Positions 17,078-26,824 are shown, numbered from the stretch's first letter. The stretch is 64,000 bases of DNA from Rufibacter radiotolerans (GCF_001078055.1 NZ_CP010777.1:2564408-2628407), one strand, 5' to 3'. Numbers and translations are program-made. The notes: generated by a model from the sequence alone, not told the origin.

Positions 17078-18526
17078 ATGACCATCATCAAACCTTTTAT
17101 GAAGCGCCGCGAAGCCCTTGAAGCAGGTGTAAAGCTCATGGCCGTAGCGGCCCTTAGCATCGCCGCAGGCCCTCTCCCCTTGTGGGCACAAGACAAAAAG
17201 AAAGATACCGCCGTTTTTAATGTGTTAGATTTTGGCGCCGTGGGCGATGGAAAAACCCTGGATACCGCGGCCATTCAGAAAACCATCAACGAAGCCTCCA
17301 AAGCCGGGAACGGAGCACGCGTGTTGGTGAAAAGCGGCCGTAAATACCTCATTGGCACCCTGGAGTTAAAACCCAACATTGACTTCCACCTGGAAGGCGA
17401 CGCCGAACTGCTGGTGAGCACCAACCCCCAGGATTACACCGCTGAGGCTGCCGCCATTGTGGCCCGCGATGCCCATAACCTCACCATCTCCGGCACAGGC
17501 AGCATCAACGGACGGGCCCTGGAGTTCATGACCCATTTTGACGAGGCCAACGAATGGTGGATCCCGAAGGACTGGCGCCCCAAACTTTTCATCCTGACCG
17601 CCTGCCAAAACCTGAAGGTAAAAGATATCACTATCAACAAAGCCCCCAGCTGGAGCCTGCACTTAATGGGCTGCGAAAATGTGCTGGTAGACGGCATCAA
17701 AATCAGCAACAACCTGGACGTACCCAACTGCGACGGCATTGACCCAGACCACTGCCGCAACGTAGACATCAGGAACTGCCACATTGTGTGCGGCGATGAT
17801 GCCATTGTGATCAAAGCCACCCGCCAGAACGAGAACTTCGGGCCGTCTGCTAACATCACCGTGCGGGACTGCGTGCTGGAAACCCAGGACTCGGGCCTGA
17901 AGATTGGCACGGAAACTACTCAAGACATTTATAACGTCAAGTTTGAGCGCATTGAGATTAAAACCGGCTGCCGCGGCCTTACTATCCAGCTGCGCGATGA
18001 AGGCAACGTGCGCAACATTGATTTCAGTGACATCACCTTTGTGTCTCGCTATCACTCCGCTCCCTGGTGGGGCCGCGGCGAGGCTATCTCCTTTACCGCC
18101 ATTCCCAGAACCGCGGGTGGTAAGATTGGCGTCATTGAAAACGTGCGGGTGAAAAATGTGAAAGGCCGCGCCGAGAACAGCGTGCGCATTAACGGCACCA
18201 AGGAAAGCCGCATTAAAAACGTCACGTTTGAAAACGTAGACCTCACCTTTGACCGCTGGACTAAGTATCCCGGCAACCTGTTTGACAACCGACCTACCAC
18301 CGCCTACCCAGATATTGAACCGCACACCAACCCTGGCTATTATGTGCGCTTCGCGGATGGGGTCACCTTAAAGAACTGCAGGGTTAAGTGGGGCAGCAAC
18401 GTGCCTGATTATTTCACCCATGCCCTGGAAGCCCACGACGTCACCGGCCTGAAGCTTAAGAACTTTAAGGGAGAAGCCGCGCACCCAGCCAAATACAAAG
18501 CCATTTCCATAGAAAAGCAAAGCTAG
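17078..18526 (+). CDS. Polygalacturonase-like glycosidase (GH28), Tat-type signal
   Basis: This 482-residue right-handed beta-helix protein has the polygalacturonase motifs NCDGIDPDHC, CGDDAIVIK and RGLTIQLRDEG. The position of the usual GHG motif reads DSGLKIG, so the common His is Ser here, which may mean an exo-acting or altered specificity. The N-terminus carries a twin-arginine stretch (MKRREALEAG) before a hydrophobic segment ending PLWAQ, which suggests Tat export. An ATG at 17099 just before the twin arginines is an alternative start. It is led by a CAGGATA promoter and followed by the CBM9-like/PKD gene. Confidence 0.9.
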   Translation: MTIIKPFMKRREALEAGVKLMAVAALSIAAGPLPLWAQDKKKDTAVFNVLDFGAVGDGKTLDTAAIQKTINEASKAGNGARVLVKSGRKYLIGTLELKPNIDFHLEGDAELLVSTNPQDYTAEAAAIVARDAHNLTISGTGSINGRALEFMTHFDEANEWWIPKDWRPKLFILTACQNLKVKDITINKAPSWSLHLMGCENVLVDGIKISNNLDVPNCDGIDPDHCRNVDIRNCHIVCGDDAIVIKATRQNENFGPSANITVRDCVLETQDSGLKIGTETTQDIYNVKFERIEIKTGCRGLTIQLRDEGNVRNIDFSDITFVSRYHSAPWWGRGEAISFTAIPRTAGGKIGVIENVRVKNVKGRAENSVRINGTKESRIKNVTFENVDLTFDRWTKYPGNLFDNRPTTAYPDIEPHTNPGYYVRFADGVTLKNCRVKWGSNVPDYFTHALEAHDVTGLKLKNFKGEAAHPAKYKAISIEKQS

Positions 18527-18570
18527 CCTTTACCCCGTTTTCTTACGAAATTTGGAAATCCTATCTTTTA

Positions 18571-18612
18571 GCTGTTTTGGGCCTGTTTTTCAGAAAACAG
18601 GCCCAAAACAGC
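18571..18612. repeat. Intergenic palindrome, copy 7
   Basis: A 42-base palindrome (GCTGTTTTGGGCC ... GGCCCAAAACAGC) has 19-20 paired bases per arm. It lies between the GH28 gene and the CBM9-like/PKD gene, within a likely shared transcript. Confidence 0.92.
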
Positions 18613-18644
18613 TTCCTTGCTTCAGTTGTTTCAAGCCACCTCTT

Positions 18645-19736
18645 ATGCCTTACGTGTCCTCTGTTTCTCGGGTCTTTCATCTTACGCTGGCCCTGCTGGT
18701 CATCAGTACCTCCCTGGGTTGGGGACAGGAGAAACGCAGCTACAAAATTTTCCAGTTCCCGGCTAACATGATTCCCCGGGTAGATGGAAGCAAAGACGAC
18801 TGGGCCATGGTGCCAGACACGTACACCGTGGGCATGGACCAACTGGTAGATGATACCAAAAAATTCCTGAAGCCTGACCCCAAGAACCTGGACGTGAAGG
18901 TGAAGGTGGGCTGGGTGAAAGGCCTGAACCGGCTTTACTTCCTCTATGAGGCCTATGACAATTACTGGAATTTCACGCACCCAGACCTGCAGAACGACAT
19001 CTTTGAGGTGGTGGTAGACGGAGACCAGTCCGGCGGCCCTTTGATTGACCGGTTTCACCCCAACAAGACCCTGGACCCCATGGAAGCCTATTTTTCCTTC
19101 CATGGCGTGCATGCCCAGAACTACCACATTTTTACCCCCGCCGAGGGCAAAGACTGGGCGCTGGCCTGGGGCAGCCAGCCCTGGATCAAGGATCTGCCGT
19201 ATGCCAATTTCGCGTATGGGTACAACTTCAAACCAGGCCAGGCCGGCAAACTGATTCTGGAATTCTGGATCACGCCCTTTGACTACGCCGGGGCAGAAGG
19301 ACCTAACCGGGCCGTGGAAACGAAACTGGTAGAAGGCAAAGACATGGGCTTAAGCTGGGCAGTGCTTGACTATGATGACGTGAACAGCAAAGAGCATAGT
19401 TTCTGGAACCTCTCCAAAGAGCACACCATGTACGGCAACGCCTCTTTCCTGCTGCCCTTCCGGTTGATGCCGCTGGAAGACACGTTCAAAAAGAAACTGG
19501 AGGCCCAATGGTCGTTCAAGGTCACGGACATGAAACGGCGTCTGGTCTCGTTTGTGGATGAATCAGAGGGCAACATCACCTCCTGGAAATGGGACTTCGG
19601 GGATGGAAAAACCTCCACTGAGCAGCACCCCAACCATAGCTATGAAAAGGCAGGGCTGTATGTGGTAACGCTTTGGGTGGAAGGGCCCGCCGGGAAATCA
19701 CGCCGCGCCAAAGTGTGGGACGTGGCCGTGAGGTAA
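18645..19736 (+). CDS. Secreted CBM9-like / PKD domain protein
   Basis: The 363-residue protein has a signal peptide ending SLGWGQ and a DOMON/CBM9-like domain (about residues 35-270; PRVDGSKDDWAMV, DIFEVVVDGDQSGG). A PKD domain follows (about 285-363; WDFGDGKTSTEQHPNHSYEKAGLYVVTLWV). It has no recognisable catalytic domain, so it is likely a carbohydrate-binding protein of the pectin system, perhaps a surface glycan binder. The ATG at 18645 is chosen because the longer frame from 18552 reads through a palindromic repeat. It lies 118 bases after GH28 with no CAGGATA site of its own. Confidence 0.72.
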   Translation: MPYVSSVSRVFHLTLALLVISTSLGWGQEKRSYKIFQFPANMIPRVDGSKDDWAMVPDTYTVGMDQLVDDTKKFLKPDPKNLDVKVKVGWVKGLNRLYFLYEAYDNYWNFTHPDLQNDIFEVVVDGDQSGGPLIDRFHPNKTLDPMEAYFSFHGVHAQNYHIFTPAEGKDWALAWGSQPWIKDLPYANFAYGYNFKPGQAGKLILEFWITPFDYAGAEGPNRAVETKLVEGKDMGLSWAVLDYDDVNSKEHSFWNLSKEHTMYGNASFLLPFRLMPLEDTFKKKLEAQWSFKVTDMKRRLVSFVDESEGNITSWKWDFGDGKTSTEQHPNHSYEKAGLYVVTLWVEGPAGKSRRAKVWDVAVR

Positions 19737-19806
19737 GGCAGAGGTATCTAGCAAACTACTTCCATAATCCGCTCCGGAGCCTCGTTGTCCATTGCGCAGT
19801 AGCTAG

Positions 19807-22761
19807 TTATTTCACCGTTTCCGGGATAATGGAATAGGCCTTTTTCAACCCTCCCAGATCTATGGTGATGTAATCCAGAACCACGCCTGGGTCTAGCAGG
19901 TAGATTTTAAGTGTGTGTTTTCCGGGTGCCAGGGAAGGAGACTTTACCTGCCGTTTGGCCCTGTTTTCCAGCACATTCACTTTCCATTCTTCGCTTCGGC
20001 CTACGGTCTTAAAGTCAAGTACCTTTATCGGCCCGTCATCTATGGAAACGCCGTACCGCATGCTAAAGCTGCTTGTGACCGGGTGGGTAGGCAGCGTATA
20101 AACAGAAACGATGGGAGCTGCCGCGGTAAGTGAGTAGAAATCATATTCCACTATCGGGGCGTTTTCTTTGATTTTCTCCGGGTCAGTGACGGTAGCAGCA
20201 AAGGAAAGCGGTGCCATCAGCGCTTTTTGGGTATGCCCCAGGCCAGCTACCGGTTCCCAGCTTCTGCCTTGTTTCTCTATTTGGCGGGTAAAATTGCCCG
20301 CGAAGATGGAGACATAGCCATTGTTTTCCATGAATCCCCTATAGAAATCCAGGTCAGGAGTTTCAGGGGCGGAAGCTACGTTTACCTCTAGTTTTATCTT
20401 AATCCCATTCGCTTTAAAGGTGATATACCCCTTGGACTTTTGGTGTTTGGGAACCTTGCTCACATCTATACTGACCCACAGGCGCTGCTGTTTCTGGCCC
20501 TCCGCCGAGGTGAGTTTTCCCTTCTCGGTAGACAACTTTATCCATTTGTCTGAGGCGTTGGCCTTCCAGGAAAGAGGTTGGCTTCCGGTCAGGAACACAT
20601 CCACAAAGTAGCGTTGTCCGCCCCAGGGCTGGAACATGGGGAGCGACAAGGTCGGCCCCGGTACCAGCGAAGAATCTTTGGTGACAAAACCCTCTGGCGC
20701 CACCCCCCATGGTGCAGTAGGGTTCAACTTGATTTCAGGCAACACCGGTGCCTGGTAGGCGGGTAAGTCGCGGGGCTTCATAGACATCATGCCCGCCCAT
20801 TTGCCATTGGCCAACTGGTTGTTGTAGAAAGCTGTCTCTTTTACAATTTCTTCATACGCTTGCCGCGAAAGCTGGGCGTACTCTTGGGCACTGGCTCTCT
20901 GCTGTTTGGCAAAGAGGTAACTTTTGTCCCGGTAGAGAAATTTCTTGTTCATGAGCGATGCCCCCACCACCGGGTAGTACACCAGTTGGTAAAAGGCATC
21001 GGCTTTTTGGGCGCTTATTTGGGTACGAAGCTCCTTTACCTGTTTTTCCAGGGCCTCGTACCGGTCCAGGCGCCGTTGGGCTTCATCGCCGTAGAAGAAA
21101 TGGTTGTAGGCGGTGTAGGTGGTTTGGGTGGTAGGTTCTGTGCGGCTCCAGCCCATGAATTCGGGCTTGCGCTCAAAGGCCAGTTGATAATATTCCCACA
21201 AAAGGGAACTGATGGCAGCGGCCTTTTCCTGCCCAAAGGTTTCCTGGGTCCACTTCTGCAGGTGCTTTTGCACGGAGCCGCTTTCCTGGAAGGCCGGGGC
21301 GTAATAGGCCATGTCCAGGAACAGTTCCAGATTGTACTCCTGGGGCTTGAGGTCTCCCACGTTTACCACCCACAGCTTGTCAGACTTTAACGCATAGGCT
21401 TTCATCATTTCCTCCCTGATTAGCGATGGGTGCGTGGTGCTGAGCCAGAGGTAATCATGGGGCCTGCCCCAGTAAGAGGCATGGTAATATACCCCAGACC
21501 CACCCGGCCGTTTCTGCTCCTGCGGGTTGCTCAGCCGGTGCAGGTACCCATAGTTGTCATCGGGCCACACCAGGGTAATGTCTTCAGGTAATTTCAGGCC
21601 ATGGTCGTAAATATCCAATACCTCCTTGTAAGCAGTGAAGACCTGCGGTACCGCCTCCACGTTTTGGTTTATGTGCTTCTGGAGCATGGCCCGCTGGTCA
21701 GAAATGATGGTTTCCAGGATAGTAGCGGCATCAGCAATGGTCTTAGCGCCCTGCATGCCGCTGTCATGCTCGCCGCGCATGCCCATGGTGTAAATGGCAT
21801 CAACGTTTTTGGCCTCTTTCACCCGTTTCTCCCAATACTTCTGCACGCTTTTCCTGTTTTTGAAGTAATCAAAGGCCCCCATGGTAGCAGACTTCCATTC
21901 ATCCACGTTGTTGCGGAGCATGGGCTCTGCGTGCGAGGTTCCCACCATAATGGCATAATCATCTGCTACTTGGGGGTTACCTGGGTAGTGGAAAAAGGCT
22001 TTGGTACTGGGGTGCATGGCCGGCCAGATAAGGTTCGCCTTCAGGCGCAGCAGCAACTCAAATATTTTGGCGTACGTGTTCGGTCCAATGTCTTGGATGT
22101 CTTTGTCCAGGCTCCGGGCTGCCCAGGGCTGCAGACCCCAGTCTTCGTCATTCAGGAAAATGCCGCGGTATTTTACCGAGGGCGGGCCTTGCACCAGCAT
22201 ACCCGGCGTCACAAATAGGTCTGCTTTGTGGGCTGGAGCCACATCGGCCCACCAGACCCAAGGGGAAACCCCCATCAGGCGGGAGAGCTCAAACGCCCCG
22301 AAGGCCGTTCCACGGCGGTCGCTGCCGGCAATGACCAGGGCCTGGGCTACATTGGCAAAAGGCTTCTCCACCACGGCCATGGTATAGCTTTCCCACTTGC
22401 CCTTCACATCGCCTACCAGTAGTTTCTTCTCCTTCACCAACTGGTCAATAAGTGCTGATTGCCCCAAGGTACCCATGATCACCGGCAGACCAATGACTTG
22501 GTTTGGGCCTGTCTTTCCGATTTCAGGCGTAAAACCGGTGACTGCTTTTATATCTTCGCCCAAGGCCCTGGCGGCAATGCGCACCACCTCGGCATCTTTC
22601 CCGTCCACCAAAATGGGGGCGGCCTTGCCTCCCTGCACCAAAGGGAAAGCCCCAGGCGAAGCTACCGTAGTAACCTGCAGTGTTGCCTTGTTTTGGGCCC
22701 GAACTGAGAAGTTGGCTAGAATAGCGAGGATTAGAAGAACTAGGGAGAATTGGCGTTTCAT
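19807..22761 (-). CDS. GH115-family glycosidase (alpha-glucuronidase type)
   Basis: The 984-residue secreted protein (signal ending VRAQ) matches GH115. The family signature RGTAFGAFELSRLMGVSPWVWWADVAP is near residue 150, followed by GIFLNDEDWGLQPWA, MHPSTKAF and NVDAIYTMGMRGEHDSGM. A C-terminal beta region probably aids dimerisation or binding. Known members remove glucuronic acid or 4-O-methylglucuronic acid from xylan or arabinogalactan side chains. Here the pectin context suggests glucuronate on rhamnogalacturonan or arabinogalactan. An in-frame ATG at 22800 lacks a plausible signal sequence, so 22761 is preferred. It has its own promoter. Confidence 0.92.
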   Translation of the reverse strand: MKRQFSLVLLILAILANFSVRAQNKATLQVTTVASPGAFPLVQGGKAAPILVDGKDAEVVRIAARALGEDIKAVTGFTPEIGKTGPNQVIGLPVIMGTLGQSALIDQLVKEKKLLVGDVKGKWESYTMAVVEKPFANVAQALVIAGSDRRGTAFGAFELSRLMGVSPWVWWADVAPAHKADLFVTPGMLVQGPPSVKYRGIFLNDEDWGLQPWAARSLDKDIQDIGPNTYAKIFELLLRLKANLIWPAMHPSTKAFFHYPGNPQVADDYAIMVGTSHAEPMLRNNVDEWKSATMGAFDYFKNRKSVQKYWEKRVKEAKNVDAIYTMGMRGEHDSGMQGAKTIADAATILETIISDQRAMLQKHINQNVEAVPQVFTAYKEVLDIYDHGLKLPEDITLVWPDDNYGYLHRLSNPQEQKRPGGSGVYYHASYWGRPHDYLWLSTTHPSLIREEMMKAYALKSDKLWVVNVGDLKPQEYNLELFLDMAYYAPAFQESGSVQKHLQKWTQETFGQEKAAAISSLLWEYYQLAFERKPEFMGWSRTEPTTQTTYTAYNHFFYGDEAQRRLDRYEALEKQVKELRTQISAQKADAFYQLVYYPVVGASLMNKKFLYRDKSYLFAKQQRASAQEYAQLSRQAYEEIVKETAFYNNQLANGKWAGMMSMKPRDLPAYQAPVLPEIKLNPTAPWGVAPEGFVTKDSSLVPGPTLSLPMFQPWGGQRYFVDVFLTGSQPLSWKANASDKWIKLSTEKGKLTSAEGQKQQRLWVSIDVSKVPKHQKSKGYITFKANGIKIKLEVNVASAPETPDLDFYRGFMENNGYVSIFAGNFTRQIEKQGRSWEPVAGLGHTQKALMAPLSFAATVTDPEKIKENAPIVEYDFYSLTAAAPIVSVYTLPTHPVTSSFSMRYGVSIDDGPIKVLDFKTVGRSEEWKVNVLENRAKRQVKSPSLAPGKHTLKIYLLDPGVVLDYITIDLGGLKKAYSIIPETVK

Positions 22762-22860
22762 GTATATTTTTAAAAGGAGGATAAAGCAGCAGCACCTCAA
22801 AGCTAAAAGAGAAAGGCTTTCAATTAAAAGACCAACCTTTTAAGGCTCGACAGCTTTCTG

Positions 22861-22904
22861 CAATAATACAACGCTCCGGCACAAAGCTATCCTGTACCTA
22901 CATG
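22861..22904 (-). promoter_or_regulatory. Promoter with CAGGATA tandem repeat, upstream of GH115 gene
   Basis: The minus-strand sequence is CATGTAG-GTA-CAGGATA (22888-22904), then 19 bases, then TATTATTG (22861-22868). The distal half-site is weak and resembles the weak half at rhaT (both start CATG). The spacer is one base shorter than in the other eight promoters. Confidence 0.7.
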
Positions 22905-23180
22905 ACTGCCTGATCAGGTTTCGAGGATAAGAGATGCGGTTCAGGATATAAGTACCAATGAATGTATTGATTATCCCCGTTTTTTTCATGGTCCGCAACG
23001 CTTTGATGATGCCTTCTTTTGATATCGGGCCGTTTAGCCATTTCCATTAATAGTGGTCTGAAAGCTTTCATTATTTTTTTGAATAAAGTACCCTTACCTG
23101 GTTGAGCCTCTTCTTTGCAAACAAATAATCCAATCCGCCTCTAAGTCCGCCTTCACTTATACCACTTTCAACCACCATCA

Positions 23181-23225
23181 CAGGATAGCACAGGACAGTG
23201 AAAAGCAGAGTAACTTTTACTTTTA
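23181..23225 (+). promoter_or_regulatory. Promoter with CAGGATA tandem repeat, upstream of GH43-like gene
   Basis: CAGGATA-GCA-CAGGACA (23181-23197), a 20-base spacer and TACTTTTA (23218-23225) form the shared layout. The divergent gap 22762-23281 holds this promoter and the GH115 promoter; I see nothing else in it. Confidence 0.78.
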
Positions 23226-23281
23226 ATCAGGAGCTCGATTATAACAAACAGCCTATAAGCAGAATTCTCCCCACGTTACCC

Positions 23282-24346
23282 ATGCTGAAGAAAACAACAT
23301 TGACCTCATTCCTTTCTTCTTGTTTTGATATAAAGGAACCAAAAACACTCCTTCTATTACTGATGATGCTTCTGTCATTAGGTGCCTGTTCTCATAAGAG
23401 TGTGCCCCTGCAAGCAGTAGCCAAACCCTTATTCTCCGACCCCATTTATGACGGGGCCGCAGACCCGGTGATCGTCTACCATAAAAAGGAAAAGAAATGG
23501 TTCATGCTCTACACCAACAGGCGGGCCACCAATGCCCAAGCCGAAGGCGTGACCTGGGTGCACGGCACCCGCATAGGTATTGCAGAGTCTTCTGACGGAG
23601 GCACCACCTGGACCTACCGGGACACCGCCAATATCAATTACCGGCCGGTAGCGGCCTACACTCACTGGGCCCCTGACGTGATTGAGCATGACGGCACTTA
23701 CCACATGTACCTCACCTATGTGCCCGGCATTTTCACTGACTGGAACCACCCACGGCACATTATCCATCTAACCAGCCAGGACCTGTTCAACTGGGATTAT
23801 CAATCCACGCTGCCGCTGGTAAATGACAAAGTGATAGATGCCAATGTGTTCCGCCTCCCTGACGGCACCTGGCGCCTGTGGTACAACAATGAACGGGACG
23901 GTAAATCCATTTACTACGCAGACAGCAAAGATCTGTACCAATGGCAAGACAAAGGCAGAGCCATTAAGGCCCGAGGTGAGGGCCCTAAGGTCTTTCAGTG
24001 GAAAGGCCAGTACTGGATGATCATTGACGCCTGGAAAGGCCTGCAGGTCTATTCTTCTCCAGACCTGCTCACCTGGAAACCCCAGGAAGAACGTCTCTTG
24101 GAAGAACCCGGCCAAGGCAAAGATGACCAGGCCATAGGCGGTCACCCAGATGTGGTGGTGAACAATGGCAAAGCTTACCTTTTTTACTTTACCCACCCGG
24201 GCAGGGCAAAAGCCAATCCGTCCCCAGCCAGTTCAGTAAATGCCAAAAGAAGCGTTATTCAACTCGCAGAGCTGCAATACCAGAACGGAAAGCTAACCAC
24301 TGATAGAGACAAACCTACCTACATTCACCTGAAACCGGGTAAGTAG
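23282..24346 (+). CDS. GH43-like glycosidase, lipoprotein
   Basis: The 354-residue beta-propeller glycosidase has a lipoprotein signal (LLLLLMMLLSLGAC). GH43-clan motifs include YDGAADPVIVYH, THWAPDVIEHDGTYHMY, VIDANVFRLPDGTWRLWY and ARGEGPKVFQW. Acidic residues in these segments are the probable catalytic set. The start at 23282 (MLKKTTL) is favoured over an in-frame ATG at 23198, because 23198 lies upstream of the predicted -7 box at 23218-23225 and would not be on the transcript. The substrate is likely an oligosaccharide from pectin side chains, but this is inference. Confidence 0.82.
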   Translation: MLKKTTLTSFLSSCFDIKEPKTLLLLLMMLLSLGACSHKSVPLQAVAKPLFSDPIYDGAADPVIVYHKKEKKWFMLYTNRRATNAQAEGVTWVHGTRIGIAESSDGGTTWTYRDTANINYRPVAAYTHWAPDVIEHDGTYHMYLTYVPGIFTDWNHPRHIIHLTSQDLFNWDYQSTLPLVNDKVIDANVFRLPDGTWRLWYNNERDGKSIYYADSKDLYQWQDKGRAIKARGEGPKVFQWKGQYWMIIDAWKGLQVYSSPDLLTWKPQEERLLEEPGQGKDDQAIGGHPDVVVNNGKAYLFYFTHPGRAKANPSPASSVNAKRSVIQLAELQYQNGKLTTDRDKPTYIHLKPGK

Positions 24347-24439
24347 AAGTTATTAAACCTCAAAGGTTAAAAAAACCAACCTTCTCCTGAAGAATGCCTT
24401 ACGAGGGAAGTAGAAAGCAACATCATTTTAAACCAGAGG

Positions 24440-24483
24440 TTCTGTTTTAAGGCTGTTTTTCTAAAAATAGCCCTGAAACAGAA
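24440..24483. repeat. Intergenic palindrome, copy 8
   Basis: The palindrome starts TTCTGTTTTAAGGC and ends GCCCTGAAACAGAA. It lies between the convergent GH43-like and PL11 genes and could end transcripts from both sides. Confidence 0.85.
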
Positions 24484-24497
24484 CTTTGAACGGTTGC

Positions 24498-26633
24498 TTA
24501 AAACGTAGCTGCGGCGGGGGCCGAAGTTACTTTTCTACCGCTGGCATCATACCCGTCAACCCAATAATAGTAAGTGGTTTTATTGGGCAGGTTTTCATCT
24601 AGAAAAGACTTCGTGGCCCCATCCAGCCTGGAAATGAGAACCCGGTTGGCTGGATTTGGTTCTGGGCTTCGGTACACTTCTAGCCTAGCTACTTTATAGT
24701 TGATAGTAGACCAGCCCAGGTAGGTTTTAGACTCTCCGCCGCGGGCGGTTAGATAAATAGCGGGGGCCGTTGGTCCTTTGTCTTGTACAAGGGCTATAGC
24801 CGGAGTGGGTGGTGCTGACATGCCTTCGCCCACATAAAAACTGGTATGCGGAGGCTGGTTATAACCTACGTTTTGCCAGGCAATAGCGGTGCGGTATTGG
24901 GTATCATGCATGAAGGTATACAACCTATGCGGGGTGGGAATAGTGGTAGTGAAAATCAGGAGTTCCTGGTTATTGTTATGCCGGTAAATGACCTCTTCCC
25001 GCCAGTCGCCTAGAATATCAGCACTTAGGCCGGGGTTGGACTTAGTCCAGTTGTTCCTTTCGGCGCCATAGGTGTGGGCCGAGAGTAGTCTTATTTGGTT
25101 GCCATTGGCGTAGCCCCATTTATCAATGGAGGTGCCGTCCAGCAGTTCGCGCTGCAAATCGCCATCCCACCAGCTGGCAAAGTTCATGCTGCGTGGTTTG
25201 TTTGTAGAAATAACCTCGCCTTTGGCATTATACAGACCTCCTCTCACGGCGCCCCAAACCTCATAGCCTTTGTGGCGCGGATCAATGTCGGCGGTCATGG
25301 CGCGGCCAATATCACCGGTGGTGGGGATGCCCCATAGTTTTTCACCGGTGCCGGCATCGCGCATCCAGAGACCGTTGCCCTGGTATTGGCCCTGCGATTC
25401 ATGGGCCGTCCAGGACTCCAGACCCGGACGGTTGGGGTCAAGATCGCTCACGTGCAGGGCGTCTCCATGGCCTAAACCGGTACTGTACAAGCCTGTACCG
25501 TTATTATCTATGGTCATAGAGCCATAGACTACTTCGTCTTTGCCGTCTCTATCTACGTCATTGATACTGAGGCTGTGGTTGCCCTGGCCGGCATAGGGTC
25601 TGTTTTCGGGGGTGTTGGTGTCAAATATCCAGCGCTGGGTTAATTGGCCATTGCGCCAATCCCAGGCCGCCACTACGGTGCGGGTGTAATAGCCTCTGGA
25701 CATGACCAGGCTGGGCCGCTGACCGTCAAAATAGCCAACTCCCGCCAGAAAGCGGTCTACCCGGTTACCGTAACTATCTCCCCAACTGGCCACGTTGCCA
25801 CGGCCCGGCACATAGTTGGTGGTTGCCATGGATGCCCCGGTCTGGCCATTAAAAATGGTCAGGTACTCAGGGCCACTCAGAATATATCCAAAGTTATTCC
25901 TGTAATCTGCCAGGGGGTCACCAATCACGGTCCCGGCCCCGTCTATAGTCCCGTCGGCGGTCTTACAGGCTAGTTCGGCTTTGCCGTCGCTGTCAAAATC
26001 ATAGACCATATATTGGGTGTAATGCGCGCCGGCCCTAATGTTTTTGCCCAGGTCAATGCGCCAGAGTTGGGTACCGTCCATTTTGTAGGCATCCAGGTAG
26101 ACATTTCCGGTATAGCCCCTATGGGAGTTGTCATGGGTATTGGAGGGGTCCCATTTCACAATGATTTCATATTCGCCGTCTCCATCTACATCTCCCACAC
26201 TGCAGTCGTTGGGGCTATAAGAATATTCTTCGCCTTTGGGCGTGGTGCCGTTGGCGGGCCGTTGCAATGGAAGGCGCTTGAAAGGTTCTGTCCAGACGGT
26301 GGCGGGTGCGGAGGCGGCTTGCTCCTTCCCTTCTATTACCGGGCGTACGGTGTAGACCTCATTGCCGGTGGTGTTATCCAGGTAATTGGTGGCCCCCGAA
26401 ATAGGCGTTTGGTTGAGTTTCAATTTCCCCCGGTACAGGTTAAAGGCAACCTTTGGTAAATCAGTGCCCAGAACCCGCCAACTCACGAACACTTGGCTGT
26501 CATTGGTCCGGACGGCCACTACTCCGCGGCCCAGATTCTCAACGTGCCGTTGCGCGAAGCCAGCCGTGCAAACCAATATCATAAAAAATAACAGCACGGT
26601 GCACCATGCCCTTTTGGTGGCAGAGGGGGTCAT
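24498..26633 (-). CDS. Rhamnogalacturonan lyase, PL11, with C-terminal Fn3 domain
   Basis: This 711-residue secreted lyase is a paralog of the PL11 enzyme at 14638. It has the same N-terminal Fn3-like start (VENLGRGVVAVRTNDSQVFVSWRVLG) and the same Asp-rich propeller loops (DVDGDGEYEIIVKWD, DFDSDGKAEL, DVDRDGKDEV). It adds a C-terminal fibronectin-type region of about 90 residues (YLTARGGESKTYLGWS...YYYWVDGYDASGRKV). The signal peptide ends TAGFAQ. The ATG at 26633 is used because it is closest to the signal; a start at 26714 would add 27 residues before it. It has its own CAGGATA promoter. Confidence 0.93.
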   Translation of the reverse strand: MTPSATKRAWCTVLLFFMILVCTAGFAQRHVENLGRGVVAVRTNDSQVFVSWRVLGTDLPKVAFNLYRGKLKLNQTPISGATNYLDNTTGNEVYTVRPVIEGKEQAASAPATVWTEPFKRLPLQRPANGTTPKGEEYSYSPNDCSVGDVDGDGEYEIIVKWDPSNTHDNSHRGYTGNVYLDAYKMDGTQLWRIDLGKNIRAGAHYTQYMVYDFDSDGKAELACKTADGTIDGAGTVIGDPLADYRNNFGYILSGPEYLTIFNGQTGASMATTNYVPGRGNVASWGDSYGNRVDRFLAGVGYFDGQRPSLVMSRGYYTRTVVAAWDWRNGQLTQRWIFDTNTPENRPYAGQGNHSLSINDVDRDGKDEVVYGSMTIDNNGTGLYSTGLGHGDALHVSDLDPNRPGLESWTAHESQGQYQGNGLWMRDAGTGEKLWGIPTTGDIGRAMTADIDPRHKGYEVWGAVRGGLYNAKGEVISTNKPRSMNFASWWDGDLQRELLDGTSIDKWGYANGNQIRLLSAHTYGAERNNWTKSNPGLSADILGDWREEVIYRHNNNQELLIFTTTIPTPHRLYTFMHDTQYRTAIAWQNVGYNQPPHTSFYVGEGMSAPPTPAIALVQDKGPTAPAIYLTARGGESKTYLGWSTINYKVARLEVYRSPEPNPANRVLISRLDGATKSFLDENLPNKTTYYYWVDGYDASGRKVTSAPAAATF

Positions 26634-26824
26634 AAGGGATATTCTTCCCTCTGCTGTTCTTCCTCTTGCGAACAGAGCAAAGGGCTTAGGTAAAACGTGG
26701 GCTCTGGGAGTCATTTAAATTTATCTTAGAAACGCATTCAAAAATTAGGATTAGCTGCCGTTTAAAAGAGAAACCTTTGCTTACACCAATAAGGTTAAGG
26801 TAAAAGCCACTTTTCCAGCAGCAT

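Noticed and set aside
18552..18644. N-terminal extension of the CBM9-like/PKD protein
   Set aside because: It is translation through palindrome copy 7; a normal signal peptide starts at 18645.
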